Below, in pieces: positions 1-7,394 of a stretch of DNA of 64,000 nucleotides (position 1 is the first letter of the stretch; the number at the start of each line of letters is the position of its first letter). The translations under genes and the position numbers were made by a program. The notes under the pieces were generated by a model. That model ran no database searches and was not told the origin of the DNA. It saw only the letters and a program-made list of their open reading frames with translations. Source of the DNA: Bin87 sp965232895 (GTDB taxonomy: Bacteria > Chloroflexota > Dehalococcoidia > Lucifugimonadales > UBA3495); NCBI GenBank assembly GCA_965232895.1, contig OZ247430.1, positions 1,364,001-1,428,000 of the forward strand, given 5' to 3'.

Positions 1-2
1 TG

Positions 3-566
3 GCCGCGACGCGAGAGATCGAGCAGCAGAACGCCGCCAACGTGCTCGGAGTCGCAGAGGTGGTGTTCCTGCGTTACGGCGACGGCGAGCTGGAAGACAC
101 CCACGCCTATCGAGGGCAGGTCGTCCGCGAAATTCGGCGGCACAAACCCGAGGTGGTCTTCGGCATCGACCCCTACCGGGTCACCTCGCACACTCATCGT
201 GACCACCGCCACAGCGGCCAAGCCGCATTGGACGCCGCCTTCTCGTATGCGTGGAGCTGGCAGGATTTTCCGGAGCAGATCGAGGGAGAAGGGCTGGAGC
301 CGCACCGGGTTCGTGAAGCGCTGTTGTGGGGGTCGGAGCGGCCGGACACCTTTATCTCCATAACCGAGGAGCACATCCACCGCAAGGCCGAGGCCCTGAG
401 CCAACATGCGTCACAGATCAGCGCCCGCACCCGCTCCCAGCGCCTGGACCGCATGACCGAGGGCTGCCGTCTCCAGGGCGAACGCTGCGGCGTACCCTTC
501 GCCGAAGGCTTCCGCCGCATCGAGTTCAACCTCGGCACGGACGAGTGGTGGTTGCTGAATCGGTAA
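3..566 (+). CDS. PIG-L (LmbE-like) deacetylase, 5' truncated by window edge
   Basis: The reading frame is open from the first complete codon at position 3, so the gene begins outside the window. The visible part has the second half of the PIG-L/LmbE fold: a segment around position 90 reading LRYGDGEL, and a metal-site-like HRDHRHSG motif matching the family's HPDH-type zinc motif. The N-terminal zinc motif (HPDD type) would lie upstream. The family removes acetyl groups from N-acetylglucosamine-type substrates or small-molecule thiol precursors; the substrate here cannot be told. The C-terminus looks complete. Confidence 0.75.
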   Translation, partial: AATREIEQQNAANVLGVAEVVFLRYGDGELEDTHAYRGQVVREIRRHKPEVVFGIDPYRVTSHTHRDHRHSGQAALDAAFSYAWSWQDFPEQIEGEGLEPHRVREALLWGSERPDTFISITEEHIHRKAEALSQHASQISARTRSQRLDRMTEGCRLQGERCGVPFAEGFRRIEFNLGTDEWWLLNR

Positions 567-605
567 CGGATGGGTGGCCAATTATCGACACGAAGGAGGC
601 AGAGC

Positions 606-1151
606 GTGGCTGTCGACGATGACGTACCTGAAGGCGGGCAACACCCAATCACCTTCTTTCGATATTGCTTTGCTCAAGACGAACTGAGATCTGATGCGCT
701 CGGCATCGTCCACGATCTCGGGTACGACAAGGGCAAGGAACTCCCTCACCATGAACTCATGGTCATGATCACGAGCACAGATGTGAGTGACTTGTCGAGG
801 AATACCCTGCGCGAGTTTCGGTGTATGGACTTGGCACTGGAAGTAACCAAGGGCCGAGGCGAGATGCGCTATGTCGCAGTGTCAATTGCGTTCCGCGCTG
901 AGCAACGTGCTATCGATCGCGCCCTGTTTCACGCCCGCCTGTTGACACGCTTCACTGGACAACCTGCTGACGCGGCAATCGCCGTTGGTAGAGATTATCC
1001 GGAATTGCCAGAAGAAGCGCAAACTGGAAAATACCCTGTTTTGCTCGATACCTCCAGTGGCCAAAAGGTTTATTTGTTGCGTATGATTGAGCGTAACATG
1101 GAAAGATCCTTAGCCGACTTGAGGTACGCGAAAACACATTTTGGCTTCTAA
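606..1151 (+). CDS. hypothetical protein, possible PD-(D/E)XK-like fold
   Basis: Unrecognised 181-residue protein. I chose GTG 606 over the ATG at 570 because a strong AAGGAGG ribosome site sits six bases upstream of it (593-599). The middle of the protein, from a DLALEV segment to a region with AIDRALFHARLLTRFTG followed by AIAVG, has the spacing of restriction-endonuclease-like domains in which an acidic/EV strand is followed by an RA-rich helix and a hydrophobic VVAG strand. No full catalytic D-ExK triad is obvious, so any nuclease role is inference. Its stop codon overlaps the stop of the convergent isochorismatase-like gene by two bases. Confidence 0.55.
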   Translation: MAVDDDVPEGGQHPITFFRYCFAQDELRSDALGIVHDLGYDKGKELPHHELMVMITSTDVSDLSRNTLREFRCMDLALEVTKGRGEMRYVAVSIAFRAEQRAIDRALFHARLLTRFTGQPADAAIAVGRDYPELPEEAQTGKYPVLLDTSSGQKVYLLRMIERNMERSLADLRYAKTHFGF

Positions 1152-1753
1152 CTTCCAATCGCCGCTATCACCTCGTCCGCCGTGGCTACCCAGGCCATGC
1201 GCGGGAAGATGATGTCCATGCACACGTCATGCTCGGTGGCCGTGCCGGCGGCGCAGCAGTCCCGAACCACGATGCAGTCGTAGTCCTTGTCGCGGGCGTC
1301 CCGCAGCGATCCTTCCACGACTCCAGTGGTCGAGTACCCCGTCAGGATGAGCGTGGTTATCCCAAACCGACGGAGATAGACTTCGATGTCGGTGGTGTTG
1401 AATGGGCTTGTCGTGTGCTTGACCACGACCGGATCCTCTGGCCGCGGCGCGAGTTCTTCGACCACTTCGGCGTCATGCGTTCCCGCGGTCAGGCGCGGAC
1501 CCGCGTTCGAGGCGCTGGCGGGCGCTCCGAAAGGCGGTCGTGGAGCGTCCCGACGGTCCGGCCGGCGGTTCACGACCACGTAGATCACCGGCATACCGGC
1601 CGCCCTCGCCTTTTCCAGCAGGCGCGCGCTGTTCGCTATTATTTCCGCGCCCGATAGAGGTTGGACGGGCATGGCCCCGCCTTTGATCAACTCGTTCTGC
1701 ATGTCCTGGATGAGCAGCGCGGCGGTCTTGGGATCAATGGTGATTTCTGGCAT
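1148..1753 (-). CDS. isochorismatase-family hydrolase lacking the catalytic cysteine
   Basis: About 201 residues, typical length for the family. The start is the ATG at 1753, preceded by a GGAGGAA ribosome site; longer readings overrun the upstream gene. The family aspartate is in IQDMQN near the N-terminus and the family lysine in VVKHTTSPF. The segment that normally reads G-x-x-T-N-x-C-V-E-S-T here reads GYSTTGVVEG, so the nucleophile position is valine. Classical members are cysteine hydrolases (nicotinamidase, N-carbamoylsarcosine amidase), while some, such as isochorismatase itself, do not use cysteine. The first 20 bases overlap the end of the MmcB-like gene upstream, implying translational coupling. 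Substrate unknown. Confidence 0.8.
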   Translation of the reverse strand: MPEITIDPKTAALLIQDMQNELIKGGAMPVQPLSGAEIIANSARLLEKARAAGMPVIYVVVNRRPDRRDAPRPPFGAPASASNAGPRLTAGTHDAEVVEELAPRPEDPVVVKHTTSPFNTTDIEVYLRRFGITTLILTGYSTTGVVEGSLRDARDKDYDCIVVRDCCAAGTATEHDVCMDIIFPRMAWVATADEVIAAIGS

Positions 1754-2519
1754 GTTCTTCCTCCGTGGGACACTCAACAGTCGTGCTTTCAATTGACGTC
1801 CGGGGTGCTTCTGGACTCGTCGCGTTGTCGCCGGGTCGTGGGAACGCCGCGCCTGCTGCACCGAATTTGACACCGTGCGCCCGCATCATGGCGATGGTAT
1901 TCGCCCGGGCGATAGCGCGCAGCACGTTGGAAACGATGGCAGTGTTCTTGCGGATGGATTTGGCCGGGGCCACTACGATTTCGCTGGGACCCGGCCCCAG
2001 CAGACCCCAGCCGGGCGGGACCATTTCCGCCAGCACCACGCCTTGCGGCGCCATGATGTAGTGGTAGTCGGCGATGCTCAGGAAACGCGCATCGTGGAAT
2101 TTGGTCGAGACCGTGGCCAGCCGTTGTCGCAAACGCTCGGCCTCCTGTTCCAGCCGACTGCCGTCGCCGTCCCGCGATCGATAACCGGGCGCACGAGCCA
2201 ATTCGGTCCGCCGGCGGAGAGCGGCCTGACGCCGCCGCAGACGGTCGATGTCCGCTTCGGTGTGGTTATCACGGGCGAAATCGGATCGGGATGCTTTCAC
2301 TTCCACCACGTAGATGGCGTTGCCCGGTCCGACACCGACCACGTCCACAACCGAACCCCAAGGCCCTTGCAGCCGGACTTCGAGGCCGATACACCGGCAG
2401 CGTGCTTCAGCATAAAGCCATTCCCAGGTTTCCCACTTCAGCTCGTAGGCACGCTCTGATTCGCTGCCCAGCTTGAACCGCGCGGGATCCAGTGACGGGA
2501 CCGCCGGCGCCTCGTCCAT
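1734..2519 (-). CDS. MmcB-like DNA repair/nuclease-fold protein
   Basis: 261 residues. The N-terminal half has a nuclease-type core: a DVVGVG strand followed by an acidic strand ending VVEVKASRSDF, the D...ExK arrangement of PD-(D/E)XK enzymes. A charged arginine-rich, probably coiled-coil insertion follows. The later region, FLSIADYHYIMAPQGV then PPGWGLL, matches MmcB-type proteins, in which a small nuclease-like domain acts in mismatch or mutagenic repair. The C-terminal tail of about 45 residues is low in structure. It overlaps the isochorismatase-like gene by 20 bases and probably leads that two-gene operon. Family call fairly good, role inferred. Confidence 0.65.
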   Translation of the reverse strand: MDEAPAVPSLDPARFKLGSESERAYELKWETWEWLYAEARCRCIGLEVRLQGPWGSVVDVVGVGPGNAIYVVEVKASRSDFARDNHTEADIDRLRRRQAALRRRTELARAPGYRSRDGDGSRLEQEAERLRQRLATVSTKFHDARFLSIADYHYIMAPQGVVLAEMVPPGWGLLGPGPSEIVVAPAKSIRKNTAIVSNVLRAIARANTIAMMRAHGVKFGAAGAAFPRPGDNATSPEAPRTSIESTTVECPTEEEHARNHH

Positions 2520-2528
2520 CGAATAACC

Positions 2529-3551
2529 CTACTGCTCCTGCAACTCCCGGACTATGCGTCGCAACTGCCCCTGCTCCGCGTCGCCAGCGGTTTGGATGGA
2601 GAAGTGCATCTCGTCCACCAGCCCGCCATACCGCTCCTTGAACATGCCGGGGATCTCGTCGTACTCGCCAATGATGGCGAAGGCGTTGAGCATCTCGTCA
2701 GGCACCAGGTCGCCCATTTCGTTCCATCTGCCCTCGCGGGACATGACGTGCAACTGTCGGCCAATGTCTTCGAACCCGTGACATTCCAGAACCGGGAAAT
2801 AGGTTCGCGTGGACGAGTAGAAGGCGATGCGGCGCTTGGTCTCCTCGGCGGCCTCCGCGATGGCAGTCCGGTTCGGCCCGGTGACGATGAACCCCCCGCC
2901 GACCACGGATACATCCTCGGCATTACGACCGGCGCGACGGGCGCCCTCAGCGACGTTGGGCTGTACAACCTGCCGGACATACTCCGGCGACACCAGGCTG
3001 TGCAGCATCAGGCCGTCGCTGCACTCTCCTGCCACCAGGCAGTTGTAGCCGTTGACGGCCGCCGTGTACACCTCGGGATGCGCGTACTCGCTTGGTCCGG
3101 GACTGAAGAATGGCGTCATCAGGGAAAACTGGTAGAAATCTCCCGCGTATTCCAGGTTGCTGCCAGTGTCCCAGCAGTTCCAGATAGCGTGCAACGATTG
3201 GACATATTCCCGCAGGCGGGGCCCGGCGGACCCGGTCCATCGGGTGGAGAACCTGCGTTCGATGTGGCCTTTTACCTGTGTGCCCAGGCCAAGGCGGAAC
3301 CGCCCGCCGCTGTTGTCCTGCAGGTCGCGCGCCGTATTGGCTACGACCATGGGAGAACGCGGGAAGGCGATTGCGACGTGCGTTTCCAGGGTCACGCGAC
3401 TGGTGGACGTGGCGGCCACGGCGAGCGGCAGGAAGGGGTCGTGGGCCGTCTCGTTAGTGGAAACGCCGTCGTAGCCCATGGACTCCGCCCACGCTGCTTC
3501 GGCAGCTACGGCGTTGAGGTCACGGGACCGCAGTGAATAAACAACTCGCAT
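2529..3551 (-). CDS. LLM-class flavin/F420-dependent oxidoreductase
   Basis: 340 residues, full length for the bacterial luciferase-like monooxygenase superfamily (TIM barrel). The N-terminus MRVVYSL followed by AAWAESMGYDGV, the LETHVAIAFPRSPMVVA strand and RFRLGLGTQVKGHIERRF are characteristic of the TIGR03617-type F420-dependent subgroup. These enzymes use reduced F420 or FMN on varied organic substrates; the substrate is not predictable. It lies ten bases upstream of the MmcB-like gene on the same strand, so co-transcription is possible. The start ATG is at 3551 with GGAG about nine bases upstream. Confidence 0.85.
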   Translation of the reverse strand: MRVVYSLRSRDLNAVAAEAAWAESMGYDGVSTNETAHDPFLPLAVAATSTSRVTLETHVAIAFPRSPMVVANTARDLQDNSGGRFRLGLGTQVKGHIERRFSTRWTGSAGPRLREYVQSLHAIWNCWDTGSNLEYAGDFYQFSLMTPFFSPGPSEYAHPEVYTAAVNGYNCLVAGECSDGLMLHSLVSPEYVRQVVQPNVAEGARRAGRNAEDVSVVGGGFIVTGPNRTAIAEAAEETKRRIAFYSSTRTYFPVLECHGFEDIGRQLHVMSREGRWNEMGDLVPDEMLNAFAIIGEYDEIPGMFKERYGGLVDEMHFSIQTAGDAEQGQLRRIVRELQEQ

Positions 3552-3631
3552 GGGGGCGGCTCCTTACAGTTTGATTGTCATCGCATCATAGTAGGCCACG
3601 ATGTTCTGGGCTTACTCCGTCTGCTAACCCA

Positions 3632-4708
3632 CTAACCAGCGAACATCTCGGCTCCACCAATGACAGCGATGATGTGATCGGCCATCTCTTGCGTGACGCC
3701 TGCTGTCTTTGCAAACTGTCCGTAGGGTTCGCCTAGCGCCATCCGCCTGACCGCGCCGAATATGTCTGACACACGTTGATTGCCAAGCCCGAAGTGTTCA
3801 GCCACTTCGCCAACTGCTTTATCCTGGAGCCGCATTCGGACGATGCTCAAGTTGCGCTCGGTTAAGTCGGCGAAACGAGGGTACCGGTTGGATTTGCTGA
3901 CAGAGCGCGTCCATTCGTTGGGTTTCGAGACGATGTTGAACCTGGGGGCAGCCGGAGAATCACCAATGCGCCAAAGCTCTATTTCCAACCCAAAAAAGCG
4001 AAATCTGGGATCGGTTATTTCGTTCAGCCAGTCCAGGGCAGCACGGTGTTCATCAGTGAAAGTTGCCGCAACCCAAATGATAGTTACAGTTTGCAATCCG
4101 GCAGCGTAGGTAAGCAACTGGCCAAGATGGGTGTGGTCAGTGCGCTCCAGCTGATTCTCAATCAGTACCCAAGCGTCGTCAAGCGTATCGCGGCAGAGGA
4201 GATCCGCCCGGAACGGTCCAACACTTTCCTCTTGCCCCACTGGCTCCAGATCCATATTCAGGGTTTCTGACAAAACGGCCAGATTAGCCGTCTGCGCCAG
4301 CCACGGCGTGAAATCCTGCGCCTCGGTTTTCCACTCCTGGCGCAGGTCAACGCGCTCCAAACGGCTCAACTCGATTTTGGCCGTAGCGCCGTTTCCCTGG
4401 TGATCCGTATGTGCCCCCGCGTCGGACCCTATGCCGGCCAGATCATTGAACACATCCAACTGTGACGTGTCTTCGACATCAGCCAAAGTGGCAACCGCCT
4501 CGGCCATGAACTCGGCGTAGTCGCTGGCGGTATCTCGGAGTGGGACTAGAACCTCGCACTTCCGACCATCCTGCTCCTTGCAGTAGATGGCGACAGGCCG
4601 TTCCCCCCAATGGCCGGCGTCAGTCCAACCATGCGCTTCCAGGTAAGCCCGCAAGGTTGCAGAGGTCAAAGACTCTAGCGCTTCCCGATCTCGGATTTGC
4701 ACCTTCAT
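3632..4708 (-). CDS. DUF4268-like predicted nuclease with N-terminal extension
   Basis: 358 residues. A small N-terminal domain of about 90 residues (containing CEVLVPLRDTASDY) is joined by a linker to a core from about residue 115. That core (VGPFRADLLCRD, then WVLIENQLERTDHTHLGQLLTYAAG and TIIWVAATF) matches DUF4268-type proteins, which carry a PD-(D/E)XK-like nuclease fold with a conserved IENQ-type motif. The last 70 residues look helix-turn-helix-like (VGEVAEHFGLGNQRVSDI). Its start overlaps the end of the DUF4365 gene by four bases (ATGA), so the two are translationally coupled. Such proteins are common in defence islands; the function here is unproven. Confidence 0.65.
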   Translation of the reverse strand: MKVQIRDREALESLTSATLRAYLEAHGWTDAGHWGERPVAIYCKEQDGRKCEVLVPLRDTASDYAEFMAEAVATLADVEDTSQLDVFNDLAGIGSDAGAHTDHQGNGATAKIELSRLERVDLRQEWKTEAQDFTPWLAQTANLAVLSETLNMDLEPVGQEESVGPFRADLLCRDTLDDAWVLIENQLERTDHTHLGQLLTYAAGLQTVTIIWVAATFTDEHRAALDWLNEITDPRFRFFGLEIELWRIGDSPAAPRFNIVSKPNEWTRSVSKSNRYPRFADLTERNLSIVRMRLQDKAVGEVAEHFGLGNQRVSDIFGAVRRMALGEPYGQFAKTAGVTQEMADHIIAVIGGAEMFAG

Positions 4709-5184
4709 AACTGTTCTCCGCTTGCTGCCCTGACCATTAATTCGGTGAGTCGAGAACTGCTGAAAATATTTGCCAGTGGGATGCGAACCGTCACCGTAGC
4801 GGTGTTAGTGGTCGGTAGATGGTTCGTTAGCGAAAGCCAATAACCGCAATAGTGCAGGCAAAGCTCATCATTGGTTTGCGTTAACCATTGACTTTCATCG
4901 TCCGGTAATAGAACCACAATCAGTATGAAAGGAGCGTCGGCGTTGCGGATGTGGTCGTAATCACGTACCGGCAGCGGAAAATGCAATTGGTTGCCCCGTA
5001 TTACGTTCTGCTCGGTAGCCTTAGCTTGGAATCTGATCAGGTCCCTCCCTCTTGCCGGCCCCACCAGAAAGCCATCTACGCTGCCCCGGTCCACCTGAGG
5101 CTCAAGCACCTCGCAGTTGGCATAAGTCGCCACCGCATTGATGTATGCCAGCGAAAACCGCTCCTTCCGCGTGTTCAGATCCAT
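4705..5184 (-). CDS. DUF4365 domain protein
   Basis: 159 residues, nearly all one DUF4365 domain. It opens with NTRKERFSLAYINAVAT, continues with DGFLVGPARGRDLIRFQAKAT (an aspartate followed by a Q-x-K strand, nuclease-like), then a predicted strand FILIVVLLPDD and an H-x-CGYWLSL segment. DUF4365 is a PD-(D/E)XK-like domain found in defence and mobile contexts. It is the upstream member of a coupled pair with the DUF4268-like gene. AT content is a little higher than in neighbouring housekeeping genes. Domain call moderately firm; biochemical role unknown. Confidence 0.65.
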   Translation of the reverse strand: MDLNTRKERFSLAYINAVATYANCEVLEPQVDRGSVDGFLVGPARGRDLIRFQAKATEQNVIRGNQLHFPLPVRDYDHIRNADAPFILIVVLLPDDESQWLTQTNDELCLHYCGYWLSLTNHLPTTNTATVTVRIPLANIFSSSRLTELMVRAASGEQL

Positions 5185-5198
5185 TCGTCATCTACGCC

Positions 5199-5465
5199 TT
5201 ACCCTGTTGTATAAATCTTAATCCCAAGCTCGTCGATATGGCGCTTCAACGGCGCGTATCCGATGCTTTCGTAGGCTTGCACGTCACACCTCTGCGGTAT
5301 GTTCAAGTCTTCCAGGTCCAGCGCCATCCTGCCCAGGCGGTAGTGATCGGTGATGCCGTGGGTGGCCAGGTCGAAATCGGAATGAGGCGTCGCCTTGCCG
5401 GTGGCCCGGGAACCGAACAACGTCACTGCGGTTAACTCCGGGTAGTCGGCGAAAACGCGGTTCAT
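5199..5465 (-). CDS. MNT-type nucleotidyltransferase antitoxin
   Basis: 88 residues, the size of a minimal nucleotidyltransferase. The active-site signature is intact: GSRATG at residues 18-23 followed by D30 and D32 (HSDFDL). In HEPN/MNT systems this protein pairs with a HEPN RNase, and some members inactivate the HEPN partner by adding nucleotides. The HEPN partner is the gene immediately upstream at 5505-5918, 39 bases away on the same strand. The ribosome site upstream of the ATG is weak. Confidence 0.8.
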   Translation of the reverse strand: MNRVFADYPELTAVTLFGSRATGKATPHSDFDLATHGITDHYRLGRMALDLEDLNIPQRCDVQAYESIGYAPLKRHIDELGIKIYTTG

Positions 5466-5504
5466 TTTTTTCCCGGGTTGCGTTGGATATATCGGGAACT
5501 CGCG

Positions 5505-5918
5505 TCATCCCAGGGCCTCCAGGCCGAACCGCTCGTAAAGGTTACCTAAAACTGCCAAATAGCGGTTGCGGACGTTTCCCAGCACCGCTTCGAATCTGGC
5601 GAAATCATAGGTGTGAGACATCAGGTTGCGGTCGATGAGCATGTCAATCCAGACTTCCGCATCGTCAATCAGTTTGGCGGTAAAAGCTGCCCGGATGACG
5701 TTACGCGGCGTTACTTCTGTGATGACGACACCGCCATGCTCCAGGCGGTCCTTGAGGGTCAGCCACGCCAATTGAAACGTGTACTCGAACCGCTTGATGG
5801 CGCCCTCGCGCTCCAGTTCGTTCAGTTCCGTAACTTCCTGCTCCAACGCCTCGCTGAGTAGCGCATAGGCCCGCGAGAAATTACGGAACCGATAATGCCA
5901 ACGCACTTCCTCGTTCAT
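5505..5918 (-). CDS. HEPN-fold nucleotidyltransferase-substrate-binding-type toxin (HI0074/TIGR01987 family)
   Basis: 137 residues from ATG 5918; the open frame extends farther upstream but runs into phhB. It is an all-helical protein with the family signature near the N-terminus (RFRNFSRAYALL...LEREGAIKRFEYTFQLAWLTLKD). The HEPN RNase-type R-x4-H motif is R97-NLMS-H102, followed by TYD as in HI0074 relatives. It pairs with the MNT gene downstream. In characterised HEPN/MNT modules the HEPN protein is an RNase toxin. The pair sits next to the DUF4365/DUF4268 genes, giving a small defence or stress cluster. Confidence 0.8.
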   Translation of the reverse strand: MNEEVRWHYRFRNFSRAYALLSEALEQEVTELNELEREGAIKRFEYTFQLAWLTLKDRLEHGGVVITEVTPRNVIRAAFTAKLIDDAEVWIDMLIDRNLMSHTYDFARFEAVLGNVRNRYLAVLGNLYERFGLEALG

Positions 5919-5944
5919 CGCAGGTTTCCATAAGGGTGCAGCTA

Positions 5945-6304
5945 TTACCCTTCCGCCGGCGCGTGTTCGGCGTACAGCTGGTCGGTCTTTGCAGCCATGA
6001 TGAAATCGTTGCGGTGCAGGTTGCGAATCTTGTGCGTCCACCAGGTTACGCTGACCTGCCCCCATTCGGTGGTCAGCCGGGGATGGTGGCCCTCAGCTTC
6101 CGCCAGCTCGCCCAGCGCGTTGGTGAACTCCAGGGCCTGAACGAAATTCCGGAACTTGAACTGCCGGTCCAACTTCGGAATGCCAGCTTCGTCAATCAAT
6201 AACCAATCGTTCACCGCCGGGTGCAACTCCGCGACCTCCGCTTCGGTGACGTGCGGAGAATCGCGGCGGCAGGCGGTGCATCGTTCGCTGTACAACTCGG
6301 CCAT
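5945..6304 (-). CDS. phhB: pterin-4a-carbinolamine dehydratase
   Basis: 119 residues. The family signature EGHHPRLTTEWGQVSVTWWTHKI is present, with the paired histidines that catalyse dehydration of 4a-hydroxytetrahydropterin and the W...T strand. The N-terminal 15 residues contain two cysteines (C9, C12), common in bacterial members. The enzyme recycles tetrahydropterin in aromatic amino acid hydroxylation and has been linked to molybdopterin metabolism. No hydroxylase gene is next to it; it stands just upstream of the HEPN gene on the same strand. Confidence 0.88.
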   Translation of the reverse strand: MAELYSERCTACRRDSPHVTEAEVAELHPAVNDWLLIDEAGIPKLDRQFKFRNFVQALEFTNALGELAEAEGHHPRLTTEWGQVSVTWWTHKIRNLHRNDFIMAAKTDQLYAEHAPAEG

Positions 6305-6517
6305 CGGATAGCCTCCTGCTGATTTCGGTGGGCATTTGTTCGCATCGTAATTCTAGCATAGCGTTTTTTGAGTTCGCCCGCGCAAGTATTATCAGACGCG
6401 CTGTTGAGCGCAAACCCTTGCTGCGGTATAGTTTCGGCGGCGATACACTGGACTCGGATCGTGCGCCAACTCTCGGCCACCGGAAAGCGCGTCAACAATG
6501 CAGGGGGACACAGCACC

Positions 6518-7333
6518 ATGATCTACGGCGCAATTACCAATTCCTGGCGCAACCAACTCGACGACACCGACCTTGCCGATCTCATCGCAAGCGCACAGGA
6601 TCACGGCGCGCGCCACATCGAACTGCGCCAGACCTGCCTGGGCCTTGCGGAATCGGGCGAAGGCCAGGACTGGCGGCCGAACCTGACCGCGCTCGCCGAC
6701 GTCGTGGTTCGGTTCCCGGAGCTCACCTTTGACCTGGCGGTTGCGCTGCCGTGTATCACCACCGACATCGATCCACAGGGAGGACTCTACCAGTCCCAGC
6801 TGGAAGCAGCCCGTCTGGTGGGCGGCGGTTCGCCCCACCTGCGCACCGTGGATCCCGGGGCGTCCGATACCCCCTGGGATACAGCCGCTGACGTTGCCGA
6901 AGCAGCGGGTCGTATCGTACCCCTGGTGCGCGAGGCTGCCCGTCAGGGGGTCATCTTCTCCATGGAAAACTCGGGCCAGCCGCTGCGCTCAATGGCGCTG
7001 TTGGTGAGCGAATCTCGGGCCCAGCTGACCGAAGAGGAAGGACAGTACCTGGGCCTGTGTCCCGATCCCACCAACCAGTTGCGCCGCCACCCGGTCAGCC
7101 AGCCGCTGGACGAATTGGCCAACCTGCCGGCCGATTACATCAAGATCGTCCACTTCAAGCAGGCGCGCGACGGTGTCGCTATCGGCAGCGTCGACGATGG
7201 CGACCTCGACTGTCGCGCCATGCGCCGCATCCTGCAGGGCAAGGCCTATGACGGCCCGGCCGTGATGGAAATCCCCCCGCACGACGAGGTTTTCGAGAAC
7301 CTGGCCGCAAGCTTCGCCTACCTGGACGCCTGA
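6518..7333 (+). CDS. sugar phosphate isomerase/epimerase-like TIM barrel protein
   Basis: 271 residues from ATG 6518, which follows a GGGGGA ribosome-site-like run; the frame is open farther upstream without a good start. The protein shows a TIM-barrel xylose-isomerase-like (AP endonuclease family 2) pattern: GARHIELRQTCLG near strand 2, VIFSMENSG in the middle (a glutamate on a metal-binding strand), CPDPTNQLR, DYIKIVHFKQA, and a terminal YDGPAVMEIPP containing the last metal-ligand-type glutamate. Such enzymes isomerise or epimerise sugars or polyols with a divalent metal. Exact substrate unknown. Confidence 0.75.
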   Translation: MIYGAITNSWRNQLDDTDLADLIASAQDHGARHIELRQTCLGLAESGEGQDWRPNLTALADVVVRFPELTFDLAVALPCITTDIDPQGGLYQSQLEAARLVGGGSPHLRTVDPGASDTPWDTAADVAEAAGRIVPLVREAARQGVIFSMENSGQPLRSMALLVSESRAQLTEEEGQYLGLCPDPTNQLRRHPVSQPLDELANLPADYIKIVHFKQARDGVAIGSVDDGDLDCRAMRRILQGKAYDGPAVMEIPPHDEVFENLAASFAYLDA

Positions 7334-7394
7334 ACCATCCGGCACGCCCAACCAGACTGTCTGACCGTCCAGTCGGGCGGTGGTCTCTACGCCA

